Below are positions 41,751-50,040 of a stretch of 64,000 bases of DNA, one piece after another. Position 1 is the stretch's first letter, and each line of letters starts with the position of its first letter. Source of the stretch: Ruegeria atlantica (GTDB lineage Bacteria > Pseudomonadota > Alphaproteobacteria > Rhodobacterales > Rhodobacteraceae); contig WQBJ01000006.1 in NCBI GenBank assembly GCA_013032095.1, forward strand, positions 124,001 to 188,000, given 5' to 3'. The translations under genes were made by a program, and so were the position numbers. Under the pieces are notes generated by a model, which did no database searches, was not told the origin of the DNA, and saw only the letters and a program-made list of their open reading frames with translations.

Positions 41751-44700
41751 ATGAGCACCCGTCTCGCAAAACAAGGCCGGCTGATTGACCGGTCGAAACA
41801 GGTCACCTTTACCTTTAACGGCACCTCGATGCAGGGCTACGAGGGCGACACGCTCGCCTCGGCCTTGCTGGCCAATGATCAGATGATGGTTGGCCGCTCG
41901 TTCAAGTACCACCGCCCACGCGGCGTTGTCGCCAGCGGCGCCGAAGAGCCGAATGCTCTGGTCGGTCTGGGGCAGGGCAACCGGTTCGAGCCCAACCAGC
42001 GCACCACTACGACCGAGCTGTTCAACGGCCTGACCGCGATCTCGCAGAACCATTGGCCGAACCTGGAGTTTGACATCGGTGCGGTGAACACCGCGTTTGC
42101 GCGGTTCCTGCCCGCCGGTTTCTACTACAAGACGTTCATCCACCCGAAGCCGTTCTGGAAACACGTCTACGAGCCGTTCATCCGTCAGTCCGCCGGTCTG
42201 GGCAAAGCGCCCGACAAGGACAGCCGGGATGCAGATACCTACGAACACTTCTATGCCTTCACCGATGTGCTGGTGATCGGCGGCGGTGTCGCAGGCCTGC
42301 AAGCTGCTAAAACAGCAGCGCAATCCGGTGCCAAGGTCATGCTGATCGAGCAGACCGCGCACTGGGGTGGCCGTGCGCCAGTTGATGGCGGCACCATCAA
42401 CGATGAGCCTGTGGATAAGTTCGTGGAACATTTGGTTTCCGAATTGGAGACAATGGACAATGTCACGATGCGCACGCGCTGCATGGGGGCGGGCGTCTAT
42501 GACCACGGTTATGTGCTGGGCTATGAGCGTCTGACCGACCACAAACCGGGCACTCAAGGCCCACGCCATCGCCTGTGGCGTATCCGCGCCAAGCAAGTTG
42601 TGACATCCACTGGTGCAATCGAGCGTCCGCTGTCCTTCGCAGGCAACGATGTGCCGGGCGTGATGCTGGCCTCGGCCATGCGCGATTACGTGGTGAACTG
42701 GGGCGTGACCCCGGGCGAGCGTGTGATCGTTGCCACCAACAACGACGACGCCTATCGCACCGCGATTACCCTGAAGCAGGCTGGTGTTGACGTTCTGCGC
42801 GTGGTTGACGCGCGTGCCGCTGCTGGCCCGCTAGCCGAAGAGGCACGTCAGCTTGGCATCCGCGTTGACCCCGGCAAAGCCATTGCCAAGGTCAAAGGTG
42901 GAAAGCGCGTCAAAAAGGTTGCGATCTGCAATCAGGAAGGCGTCGGTGGCGCTCGCGAAGAGGTTGATTGCGACGCGGTTGCCATGTCGGGTGGCTGGTC
43001 GCCGGTGGTGCACATGTGGTCCCATTGCGGCGGCAAGCTGATCTGGGATGAGGCAAATGCCCATTTCCGTCCCGATCCCGCCCGTCCACCTCTGGGCGCT
43101 GACGGAGAAGGGTTCGTTCTGGCCGCAGGCAGTTCGAATGGTCCGCTGGACTTGGGTGAGGTTCTAGCTGACGCGCATGCCTCAGGTAAAGCCGCGGCCA
43201 AGGCGGCGGGTTTCAAACCTAAGAACACCAAGGCGCCGCAGGGTGAAACCACGACAGAGGCAGCGATGGAGCCGGTCTGGCTGATGCCCGCCAATGCCGA
43301 AGTCCAGCTGCGCATGAAATCCTGGCTGGACTTCCAGAACGACGTCAAAGTTTCTGACGTCCAGTTGGCCGCGCGCGAAGGCTATGAGAGCGTTGAGCAC
43401 ACCAAGCGTTACACCACGCTGGGTATGGCGACCGATCAGGGTAAGTTGAGCAACATCAACGGTTTGGCGATTCTTGCTGACGCGCTTGATGCTGAAATTC
43501 CCAAGGTCGGCACAACCACCTTCCGTCCGCCTTATACGCCGATCTCGCTGGCCTCGATTGGTGGTGAAGCGCGTGGCGAGGTGTTCCAGCCGATCCGTCA
43601 AACACCGATGCACAACTGGCATGACAAGAACGGCGCCGATTGGGAGCCGGTCGGCCACTGGCGCCGGACCTATGCCTATGTGCGTCCCGGTGAGTCCGTC
43701 CATGACGCGGTGAACCGCGAGGTGAAAAACACCCGTGAAAACCTCGGCCTGCTGGACGCGTCGACGCTGGGCAAGCTGATCGTTAAAGGCCCGGATGCCG
43801 GTAAGTTCCTGGACATGCTGTACACCAACATGATGTCCACGCTGAAGATTGGCAAATGCCGCTATGGCCTGATGTGCTCGGAAAACGGCTTCCTGATTGA
43901 CGACGGCGTTGTCGCCCGGATCGATGAGGATACCTGGTTGTGCCACACAACCACGGGCGGAGCCGAGCGCATCCATGGTCATATGGAAGAATGGCTGCAA
44001 ACCGAGTGGTGGGACTGGAAAGTCTATGTCGCGAACGTGACCGAGCAATACGCGCAGGTCGCCGTGGTTGGCCCCAACGCCCGAAAGGTGCTTGAGAAGC
44101 TGGGCGGTATGGATGTCAGCAAAGAGGCGCTGCCGTTCATGGAATGGCGCGACGGCAAGATCGGTGACTTTGATTGCCGTGCTTACCGCATCTCGTTCTC
44201 GGGAGAACTGTCCTATGAAATCGCCGTTCCTGCCAGCCAGGGTCAGGCGTTCTGGGATGCCTTGATGGACGCAGGCAAGGAATTCGGCGTGATGCCTTAC
44301 GGCACCGAATGTCTGCACATCCTGCGGGCCGAGAAGGGATTTATCATGATCGGGGACGAAACCGACGGCACCGTGATCCCGCAGGATCTGGGGCTGCACT
44401 GGGCGCTCTCGAAAAAGAAAGAGGACTACCTCGGAAAACGTGCCCATTCGCGCAGCCACATGGCAGATCCCGAGCGTTGGAAACTGGTCGGTCTTGAGAC
44501 TGTGGATGGATCGGTCCTGCCGGACGGAGCTTACGCAGTGGGCGAGGGCGTCAACGCCAACGGTCAGCGCAATATGATCGGGCGTGTGACCTCGACCTAT
44601 TACTCGGCCAATCTGGACCGCGGCATCGCTATGGGTCTGATTAAGCACGGCCCCGACCGGATGGGCGAGGTTGTCGAGTTCCCGGGCACCGATGGTAAAA

Positions 44701-44765
44701 CCTACAAAGCCAAGATCGTAGACCCGATCTTCTATGACAAAGACGGGGAGAAGCAGAATGTCTGA
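41751..44765 (+). CDS. soxA: Sarcosine oxidase alpha subunit
   Basis: 1004-residue alpha subunit. Seen in order: ferredoxin-like N-terminal domain (FTFNGTSMQGYEGDTLASAL, RSFKYHRPRGV), NAD-binding VLVIGGGVAGLQAAKTA (about 172), TSTGAIERPLSFAGNDVPGV, and a C-terminal GcvT-like tetrahydrofolate-binding half (about 610-1000) with GLLDASTLGK, GAERIHGHMEEW and the IGDETDGTVIPQDLGL block. Overlaps soxG by 8 bases. The N-methyl group leaves here as methylene-tetrahydrofolate; no folate-cycle genes are adjacent. Confidence 0.96.
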   Translation: MSTRLAKQGRLIDRSKQVTFTFNGTSMQGYEGDTLASALLANDQMMVGRSFKYHRPRGVVASGAEEPNALVGLGQGNRFEPNQRTTTTELFNGLTAISQNHWPNLEFDIGAVNTAFARFLPAGFYYKTFIHPKPFWKHVYEPFIRQSAGLGKAPDKDSRDADTYEHFYAFTDVLVIGGGVAGLQAAKTAAQSGAKVMLIEQTAHWGGRAPVDGGTINDEPVDKFVEHLVSELETMDNVTMRTRCMGAGVYDHGYVLGYERLTDHKPGTQGPRHRLWRIRAKQVVTSTGAIERPLSFAGNDVPGVMLASAMRDYVVNWGVTPGERVIVATNNDDAYRTAITLKQAGVDVLRVVDARAAAGPLAEEARQLGIRVDPGKAIAKVKGGKRVKKVAICNQEGVGGAREEVDCDAVAMSGGWSPVVHMWSHCGGKLIWDEANAHFRPDPARPPLGADGEGFVLAAGSSNGPLDLGEVLADAHASGKAAAKAAGFKPKNTKAPQGETTTEAAMEPVWLMPANAEVQLRMKSWLDFQNDVKVSDVQLAAREGYESVEHTKRYTTLGMATDQGKLSNINGLAILADALDAEIPKVGTTTFRPPYTPISLASIGGEARGEVFQPIRQTPMHNWHDKNGADWEPVGHWRRTYAYVRPGESVHDAVNREVKNTRENLGLLDASTLGKLIVKGPDAGKFLDMLYTNMMSTLKIGKCRYGLMCSENGFLIDDGVVARIDEDTWLCHTTTGGAERIHGHMEEWLQTEWWDWKVYVANVTEQYAQVAVVGPNARKVLEKLGGMDVSKEALPFMEWRDGKIGDFDCRAYRISFSGELSYEIAVPASQGQAFWDALMDAGKEFGVMPYGTECLHILRAEKGFIMIGDETDGTVIPQDLGLHWALSKKKEDYLGKRAHSRSHMADPERWKLVGLETVDGSVLPDGAYAVGEGVNANGQRNMIGRVTSTYYSANLDRGIAMGLIKHGPDRMGEVVEFPGTDGKTYKAKIVDPIFYDKDGEKQNV

Positions 44766-45324
44766 ACCCATCAGCGCACTTAACCACGCCAGCTATGACG
44801 GCATCGCCAAGATCGAGGAATGCGGGCTGCAGGGTATGATCACCCTGCGCGGCGATCTGTCAGACAAGGTGTTGGCCAAGGCGGTCAAGGACGCAACCGG
44901 GCAGAACGTGCCCAGTCAGCGCGAAGCTCTGGTCAACGGTGATACCGGCGTCTGCTGGATGTCTACCGACGAATTGCTTGTGCTGGTGCCTTATGCCGAG
45001 GTCGAGGCCAAGTTGGCTGCGATGAACAACGCGCTCAGCGGCACACACGCCTTGGCTGTAAACGTCTCGGACGCGCGGGCGGTTTTCCGTATCTCAGGCG
45101 CGAATGCGCGTGAGGTGCTGGGCAAGCTGGCTCCGGTCGATCTGTCAGCCGAGGCGTTCCAGCCTGGTCAAATCCGCCGCTCGCGTCTTGCGCAGGTGGC
45201 GGGGGCGTTCTGGATGGACGACGCTGAGACCTTCCGCGTGGTCTGTTTCCGGTCTGCTGCTGACTATGTATTCAAGCTGCTCAAGGTTGCGGCGCAGTCG
45301 GGCAGTGAGGTCGGGGTTTACTAA
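44758..45324 (+). CDS. soxG: Sarcosine oxidase gamma subunit
   Basis: 188-residue gamma subunit with the GcvT-like trefoil-type fold: GMITLRGDLSDKVLAKAV, the WMSTDELLVLVP block (about 62), HALAVNVSDARAVFRISG, EVLGKLAPVDLSAEAFQPG and RSRLAQVAGAFWM. Starts inside the soxA end and finishes 28 bp before a strong terminator, closing the four-gene operon. Confidence 0.94.
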   Translation: MSEPISALNHASYDGIAKIEECGLQGMITLRGDLSDKVLAKAVKDATGQNVPSQREALVNGDTGVCWMSTDELLVLVPYAEVEAKLAAMNNALSGTHALAVNVSDARAVFRISGANAREVLGKLAPVDLSAEAFQPGQIRRSRLAQVAGAFWMDDAETFRVVCFRSAADYVFKLLKVAAQSGSEVGVY

Positions 45325-45352
45325 CGTTTGGTTCTGGGATCCATCGCAAGTG

Positions 45353-45379
45353 AGGCTCCGGTTTTGCCGGAGCCTTTTT
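45353..45379 (+). terminator. Intrinsic terminator of soxBDAG
   Basis: Perfect 9-bp stem AGGCTCCGG/CCGGAGCCT (45353-45361 with 45367-45375), loop TTTTG, followed by TTTTT. Overlaps the stop region of the convergent small secreted-protein gene. Confidence 0.92.
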
Positions 45380-45827
45380 ACTTCGATTGGACTTGATTGC
45401 ACTTCCCTGCGCTATGCGGTTGCTTAGCAAAGCGGGGAAATCTTGGGTTTATGAAATTACCGCGCAGAAATATAGCTCTATTAGCGGGATCAATCAGGGC
45501 GATATAGTCCAGAGTAAAGTCTTGATCTGCAGTCGACTTTAGAGTTGCCGGCCAAGAAAGACGAAACTGCTTTTTTCTGTTTATCCTTACTTTCGTCGGA
45601 ATAGCATCATAGTAGCCGCTAGTATTGAAAGCAGTTTTGGCCACGGGGTCTATTTCGAACAAGTACTCGGGCGCGATCCAGTTGCTGCCAGTCTCTTCAA
45701 GGAACACGCAATGGTATGTTATTGTTTCAGCAGAGGCGGGTTTTACTGTCAGAGCTACCAAGATCGCCGCTAGGCAAATGCCAACAATTCCAGCAGTTTT
45801 CTTTAATTCCGCTCCAAAGATCTTCAT
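45378..45827 (-). CDS. Secreted protein of unknown family, paralogue A
   Basis: 149-residue protein, not recognised. Seen: signal peptide (hydrophobic residues 12-30, ending KPASA/E), then ETITYHC, WIAPEYLFEID, FRLSW, an IALIDPAN strand and a closing GKC. It shares the framework ETITY-C, WIAPEY-F-ID, RLSW, Y-A--+P and a final Cys with the upstream neighbour; the two conserved Cys may form a disulfide. Its ATG overlaps the neighbour's stop (ATGA). Base composition is visibly more A+T-rich than the surrounding genes. Function unknown. Confidence 0.7.
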   Translation of the reverse strand: MKIFGAELKKTAGIVGICLAAILVALTVKPASAETITYHCVFLEETGSNWIAPEYLFEIDPVAKTAFNTSGYYDAIPTKVRINRKKQFRLSWPATLKSTADQDFTLDYIALIDPANRAIFLRGNFINPRFPRFAKQPHSAGKCNQVQSK

Positions 45828-46213
45828 TGTTCTACGAGGCATGTTCCGACGCCGTATGGTTTGTTTGCAGCGTTCGCATTGACGAATGCCATCCGTACCT
45901 TAATGACATGGTCGCTAGGGTTCAGATTTGCCTGATAACGAACACGCAGGTTACCTCCCGCTTTCGCACGGGCGTTCCTGTACCAAGATAGTCGGTATCC
46001 TTTTGAACCTCGGTTCTTAAAGCTCGCATCAATCCATTCTGGCCTATCTGCGACCAGAGCTGTTCCGTTTTCGGAGTCGATTTGAAACGCGTATTCAGGG
46101 GCAATCCATCCGTGGTTGTCTTGTTTTGTCATTGTGCAGGAATAGGTGATGGTTTCTGCGACGGCGGTTTGCGCCAGCACTGCCGTCGCGATGCTCAAAA
46201 TTAGTTTTTTCAT
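45824..46213 (-). CDS. Secreted protein of unknown family, paralogue B
   Basis: 129-residue protein, not recognised. Start set at ATG 46213, which begins a textbook signal peptide (MKKLILSIATAVLAQTAVA/E); a longer frame from 46252 has an unlikely charged N-terminus. Mature part: ETITYSC, HGWIAPEYAFQID, YRLSWYRNA, VRYQANLNPSDH and GTCLVEQ. Paralogous to the downstream gene and translationally coupled to it. Only a weak ribosome site. A+T-rich; possibly acquired. Confidence 0.7.
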   Translation of the reverse strand: MKKLILSIATAVLAQTAVAETITYSCTMTKQDNHGWIAPEYAFQIDSENGTALVADRPEWIDASFKNRGSKGYRLSWYRNARAKAGGNLRVRYQANLNPSDHVIKVRMAFVNANAANKPYGVGTCLVEQ

Positions 46214-46314
46214 TTCATTCACTGGGTCTTGATTATCACATTCGTCAATCAAGCTTATACATCTTTAAGATGCAAGCGGAGCCCTCCGATATTTAGGAAA
46301 ACTTCCTTTGTGTT

Positions 46315-47076
46315 TTATTCTTGAAGGAGGATTGTCTTGTATTGATCTGTTTTCTCCGGTTTCAAAAGATCTTTAATTTTAAGCAGTTGAAGCTTGTCGT
46401 CCGAATAGGTGGAGTAGAAGCTCAAGCTTTGGAGCAGCGCTTTGGTGCGGCTCAGTCGTTCTTGTTCCGGTAGCAGAGGCGCGTGTAACGACAACAGTAG
46501 AGTAGGGCGGTATTTTTTTAGGAATGGGATCAATGTCGGCAAGACCGCATATTCGGCCCCTTCGATATCCATTTTGACCAACGACACGCCTGACAAATCA
46601 TTTGCGATCTCGAACTGTTCCCAAGCTATGGTCAGCGCGTCGGTGCCGTGCGCCCCGTCATGCAGCAGCGAACTGGTGGAATCACCCGGTTCTCCGCGGA
46701 CCGACGCCATGCGGGCCACACCGAACTTATCCGACAGCGCCACTCCAAAGGCCGAGACATTGCGGATGTCGTTCAAGTCCAGGTTCCAGGCAAGATGTCG
46801 AAATGCGGTCGGGTCGGGTTCGAAGCACCAGACATGTCGAGCGCGGCGGGCACCATAAAGGACCGTTGGGCCGATCCATGCGCCGATATCCAGATAGTCC
46901 TTGTCCGGCGACAGGTATTGATCCAGCACAGCAAAGGTTTCCGGCTCCCATGCTCCGGCAGAGGCCTTACGCCAGAATTTAGAATGATAAGGGTCAAGCT
47001 TAAACGGCTCGCCGTTCAAGTTGCCTGCATAGTATCCGCGGGCGCGGTAAAACATCTTGCGCGCCTGTGTGAGCAT
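46315..47076 (-). CDS. FkbM family methyltransferase
   Basis: 253-residue SAM-dependent methyltransferase of the FkbM group. Seen: YLDIGAWIGPTVLYGARRA (about 76-94, SAM-binding GxG-type loop with Trp), VWCFEPDPTAFRHLAWNL (acidic end of strand 2), LDLNDIRNVSAFGVALSD, and SLVKMDIEGAEYAVLPTL (strand 4 with Asp), LLSLHAPLL. FkbM enzymes O-methylate sugars or lipids of surface glycans, but the substrate is unknown. Monocistronic, divergent from sodB. Confidence 0.87.
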   Translation of the reverse strand: MLTQARKMFYRARGYYAGNLNGEPFKLDPYHSKFWRKASAGAWEPETFAVLDQYLSPDKDYLDIGAWIGPTVLYGARRARHVWCFEPDPTAFRHLAWNLDLNDIRNVSAFGVALSDKFGVARMASVRGEPGDSTSSLLHDGAHGTDALTIAWEQFEIANDLSGVSLVKMDIEGAEYAVLPTLIPFLKKYRPTLLLSLHAPLLPEQERLSRTKALLQSLSFYSTYSDDKLQLLKIKDLLKPEKTDQYKTILLQE

Positions 47077-47107
47077 CGCGGACCTCCGGGTTTTCTCACC
47101 TCGCCCC

Positions 47108-47136
47108 TTGACCTAAGGCGGCTGCCAAAGCATTTA
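47108..47136 (+). promoter_or_regulatory. Candidate sigma-70 promoter of sodB
   Basis: TTGACC (47108-47113) and CATTTA (47131-47136) with a 17-bp spacer, 41 bp before the sodB ATG. The -35 is strong and the -10 weak. Confidence 0.4.
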
Positions 47137-47176
47137 ACCCTTGGGAACCGCAACTTACATTTAACAGGGGGCCGAC

Positions 47177-47776
47177 ATGGCTTTTGAACTTCCTGATCTT
47201 CCTTATGCACATGACGCGCTGGCAGCCAAGGGTATGTCCGCGGAAACGTTGGAATATCACCATGACCTGCACCACAAAGCCTATGTCGACAACGGCAACA
47301 AGCTGATTGCCGGTACCGAGTGGGACGGCAAGTCGCTGGAAGAGATCATTGTTGGCACCTACGACGCAAATGCCGTCGCGCAGAACGGTATCTTCAACAA
47401 CATCAGCCAGCTGTGGAACCACAACCAGTTCTGGGAAATGATGGGCCCCGGCGACAACGCCATGCCCGGTGAGCTGGAAAAAGCTCTGGTCGAAAGCTTT
47501 GGTTCGGTTGACGAATTCAAGTCGCAGTTCAGCGCCGCTGGTGCCGGTCAGTTCGGCTCGGGCTGGGCGTGGCTGGTCAAGAACGCAGACGGCTCGCTGG
47601 CTGTGACCAAGACCGAGAATGGCGTGAACCCGCTGTGCTTTGGTCAGACCGCACTGCTGGGTTGTGACGTGTGGGAGCACAGCTACTACATCGACTTCCG
47701 CAACAAGCGTCCGGCTTACCTGTCTAACTTCCTCGACAACCTGGTGAACTGGGAAAACGTCGCTTCGCGGATGTAA
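47177..47776 (+). CDS. sodB: Superoxide dismutase, iron type
   Basis: 199-residue Fe/Mn superoxide dismutase. Seen: YHHDLHHKAYVDNGN (first His ligand), FNNISQLWNHNQFWEMM (second His), and DVWEHSYYIDFRNKRPAYL (Asp and third His). Gln78 just before LWNH is the position that marks iron-type rather than manganese-type enzymes. No signal peptide, so cytosolic. GGGGG ribosome site. The metallophosphoesterase gene begins 4 bp later. Confidence 0.95.
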   Translation: MAFELPDLPYAHDALAAKGMSAETLEYHHDLHHKAYVDNGNKLIAGTEWDGKSLEEIIVGTYDANAVAQNGIFNNISQLWNHNQFWEMMGPGDNAMPGELEKALVESFGSVDEFKSQFSAAGAGQFGSGWAWLVKNADGSLAVTKTENGVNPLCFGQTALLGCDVWEHSYYIDFRNKRPAYLSNFLDNLVNWENVASRM

Positions 47777-47780
47777 CCCA

Positions 47781-48662
47781 TTGACCCGACGAGGGTTCAT
47801 CAAGGGCCTGCTGGCGGTGACGCTGGCAGGCCTTTTTGCTGCTCTATACGGGTTCTTCATCGAACCTGCGTTGCGGCTGCGCGTGCGCCGGTGGCGATTG
47901 AGGCGCGCAGACTGGACTGCTGCCCCTTTGCGGATCGCCGTTCTGGCCGATCTGCATGTCGGAGAACCGCATGTCGGGCTGGACCGAATCCGTCAAGTGG
48001 TGCGGCGTACGAATGCTCTGGCCCCGGATCTGGTGCTGTTGTTGGGGGATTTTGCTGCAGGGCATAAATTTACCACCCAGCCCGTGAAGATGAGTGAATT
48101 GGCCCCGGTTTTGGCTGAATTACAGGGCAAGCATGGTGTTTACGCTGTGCTGGGCAATCATGATTGGTGGGATGACCTGACCGCGCAACGGCGGGGCGGC
48201 GGTCCGAACCTCTATGCCGACGCGTTGCGGCAGAACGGTATTTCGGTGTTGTCGAATGAAGCCATTAAGTTGGAGAGCCTCGGTATCTGGCTGGCAGGGC
48301 TGGAGGATCAGTTGGCCATAGTCAATGGTCGAGGGCGGTTCCGCGGGCTAGACGACCTTCCTGGTACGCTGGCACAGATCACAGATGACGCGCCGGTGGT
48401 GATGATGGCGCATGAGCCTGACATCTTCCCCAAGGTCCCGGATCGGGTGGCGTTGACCCTGTCGGGACACACGCATGGTGGGCAGGTGCGGCTGTTCGGT
48501 TGGTCTCCGATGGTGCCGTCCCGGTTCGGAAACCGCTATGCCTATGGACATGTGCGCGAAGCCGGGCGCGATCTGGTGGTTTCTGGCGGGATTGGGTGTT
48601 CGATCCTGCCGGTGCGGTTCGGCGTGATGCCGGAAATCACGGTAATCGAACTGTCGGCCTGA
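47781..48662 (+). CDS. Metallophosphoesterase, membrane-anchored (YkuE/LpxH-like superfamily)
   Basis: 293-residue calcineurin-like phosphoesterase from a TTG start. Seen: TRRGFIKG at the N-terminus resembling a Tat motif, then a hydrophobic anchor (residues 9-30), and metal-site blocks VLADLHVGEP (about 54), LLLGDFAAGH (about 86), LGNHDWWDD (about 127), MMAHEPDIF and SGHTHGGQVRL (about 232). Complete ligand set. Substrate may be a phospholipid or nucleotide. The gap of 4 bp to sodB suggests cotranscription. Confidence 0.88.
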   Translation: MTRRGFIKGLLAVTLAGLFAALYGFFIEPALRLRVRRWRLRRADWTAAPLRIAVLADLHVGEPHVGLDRIRQVVRRTNALAPDLVLLLGDFAAGHKFTTQPVKMSELAPVLAELQGKHGVYAVLGNHDWWDDLTAQRRGGGPNLYADALRQNGISVLSNEAIKLESLGIWLAGLEDQLAIVNGRGRFRGLDDLPGTLAQITDDAPVVMMAHEPDIFPKVPDRVALTLSGHTHGGQVRLFGWSPMVPSRFGNRYAYGHVREAGRDLVVSGGIGCSILPVRFGVMPEITVIELSA

Positions 48663-48871
48663 CCGGTGAAATCCCGCCGATTAATAAAGTTTCACATTGA
48701 GATAGGATTGTACGCCGCTCCGTAGTGCTTACCTTAGGTGACGCGGAGGGAGAGAACCGCACACCAAATGAAACGCATTCAGGCAGCGCGCCAACTACCA
48801 CTGGTCGCGTCAGGGTACTCCTACGCCTGGTGAATGAGAAATGGCTACTGAATCCATTATAGGAGAGCATG

Positions 48872-49330
48872 ATGGTTGCACTTGAACAGGGAACATGGGT
48901 TGTCATTGCCGACGGGGAAAAGGCGTTGTTTGTCGAGAACATCACCGATGCCGAAGATCCCAATCTGGTCGTTGTTTCTGTAGAAGAGCAGGATTCATTT
49001 GCCCGCCCTAACGACCGGGCCGGACGGCGTTTTGATCCCGGACCAAACCAGAAGTCAGCTGTCGAGGAGCCAAACTGGAAAACTCATGCGAAATCCCTTT
49101 TCGTACAGGATGTTGCCAATCTGTTGAACCGCAAGGGGCTTAAAGGGGCATTCAATCGACTTGTGCTGGTCGCCAGCCCCCATGTCCTCGGGCTGCTACG
49201 CCGTCGACTTCATAGTGAGGTTCTGGCCAAGGTCGTGGCCGAAGTTGATAAGACCTTGACCAATCATCCGCTTCACAAGGTTGAAAAACTGCTGACCAGT
49301 CGTCAGACCCCGGCTGCTCAGGCGGTGTAA
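48872..49330 (+). CDS. Host attachment family protein (PF10116-type, archaeal RF1-like fold)
   Basis: 152-residue protein of the family first described as required for attachment to host cells. Seen: TWVVIADGEKALFVENI at the N-terminus (the WVVVADGxxAR-type start), AGRRFDPGPNQKSAVEEP, FVQDVANLLNRKGLKGAFNRLVLVASPHVLGLLR-type core, and LTNHPLHKVEKLL. Start at the second of two adjacent ATGs gives better spacing to AGGAG. The family is widespread in free-living alphaproteobacteria, so the name should not be taken literally. The 209 bp upstream contain no recognisable element. Confidence 0.85.
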   Translation: MVALEQGTWVVIADGEKALFVENITDAEDPNLVVVSVEEQDSFARPNDRAGRRFDPGPNQKSAVEEPNWKTHAKSLFVQDVANLLNRKGLKGAFNRLVLVASPHVLGLLRRRLHSEVLAKVVAEVDKTLTNHPLHKVEKLLTSRQTPAAQAV

Positions 49331-49337
49331 ACATAAC

Positions 49338-49364
49338 GGGTGGCCTTAGGCCGCCTGTATTTTT
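49338..49364 (+). terminator. Intrinsic terminator
   Basis: Stem GGGTGGCC/GGCCGCC (one G-T pair) with TTA loop at 49338-49355, followed by TGTATTTTT. It ends the host-attachment gene and touches the stop of the convergent LOG gene. Confidence 0.75.
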
Positions 49365-49914
49365 AAGTCAGGAACTCGCGCAGAGTGGACATTGCATCTG
49401 CCGGATCTTTCACCCAAGTGATGAAATCCGCCAGTGACCCATCGGCAAACCCCTGGCCGATGACCTGCTGCAACAACTCATGCAGCGCGTCCCAATAGCC
49501 ATCGACATTCATCACCAGAATTGGTTTGTCGTGCAGGCCCAGTTGCCGCCAGGTCAGGGCCTCGAACAATTCGTCCAGAGACCCCGGACCGCCTGGTAGG
49601 ACAACGACCGCGTCCGCATTCATGATCATGACCTTCTTGCGCTCGTGCATTGTCTCGGTGATCACAAAGCGTGTCAGATCGGTCTTGCCGACCTCGCGCC
49701 GCAGCAGATGAACAGGGATCACGCCGAATGTATCCCCACCGGCGGATTGCGCGGCACGCGCAACTTCGCCCATCAGGCCCACATCTCCGGCGCCGTAGAC
49801 CAGTCGCCAGCCTTCCTGTGCCAACAGTGTTCCAAATGTCCGTGCGGCTTCGGAATAGCCGGAATTGGCGCCATTGCGTGACCCGCAATACACACAAACA
49901 GATTTCTGATTCAT
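49363..49914 (-). CDS. LOG family protein (TIGR00730), cytokinin riboside 5'-monophosphate phosphoribohydrolase-like
   Basis: 183-residue LOG protein with a Rossmann-type fold. Seen: VCVYCGSRNGANSGY, LVYGAGDVGLMGEVARAA, GVIPVHLL, ETMHERKKVM with the catalytic Arg, and LPGGPGSLDELFEALTWRQLG. The usual PGGYGTLEE reads PGGPGSLDE, a mild variant. Members release adenine-type bases from nucleoside monophosphates. Start at ATG 49914 behind GGAGAG; a longer frame upstream is non-homologous. Confidence 0.9.
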   Translation of the reverse strand: MNQKSVCVYCGSRNGANSGYSEAARTFGTLLAQEGWRLVYGAGDVGLMGEVARAAQSAGGDTFGVIPVHLLRREVGKTDLTRFVITETMHERKKVMIMNADAVVVLPGGPGSLDELFEALTWRQLGLHDKPILVMNVDGYWDALHELLQQVIGQGFADGSLADFITWVKDPADAMSTLREFLT

Positions 49915-50040
49915 TGAAAGCGCTCTCCGGGGTTGTGCCAGGGGTTTTGACCCCTGATAGCGGGATTGATAGATTGGCTCAACCGTCAGGCGGAATGTGT
50001 TATACTCAAAGCACTTGCGCTGCGGAGTGAAAGGAAAAAG

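Noticed and set aside
43182..44771. A 529-codon open frame antisense to soxA
   Set aside because: It mirrors the soxA reading frame, has no ribosome site or recognisable domain, and is the usual antisense artefact of G+C-rich coding DNA.
40057..45324. Reading soxBDAG as thiosulfate-oxidation (Sox) genes
   Set aside because: Products are FAD, zinc and GcvT-type sarcosine oxidase subunits; no SoxXYZABCD sulfur-oxidation motifs are present.
48663..48871. Possible small RNA before the host-attachment gene
   Set aside because: No convincing hairpin plus T tract or promoter pair; treated as an ordinary leader.
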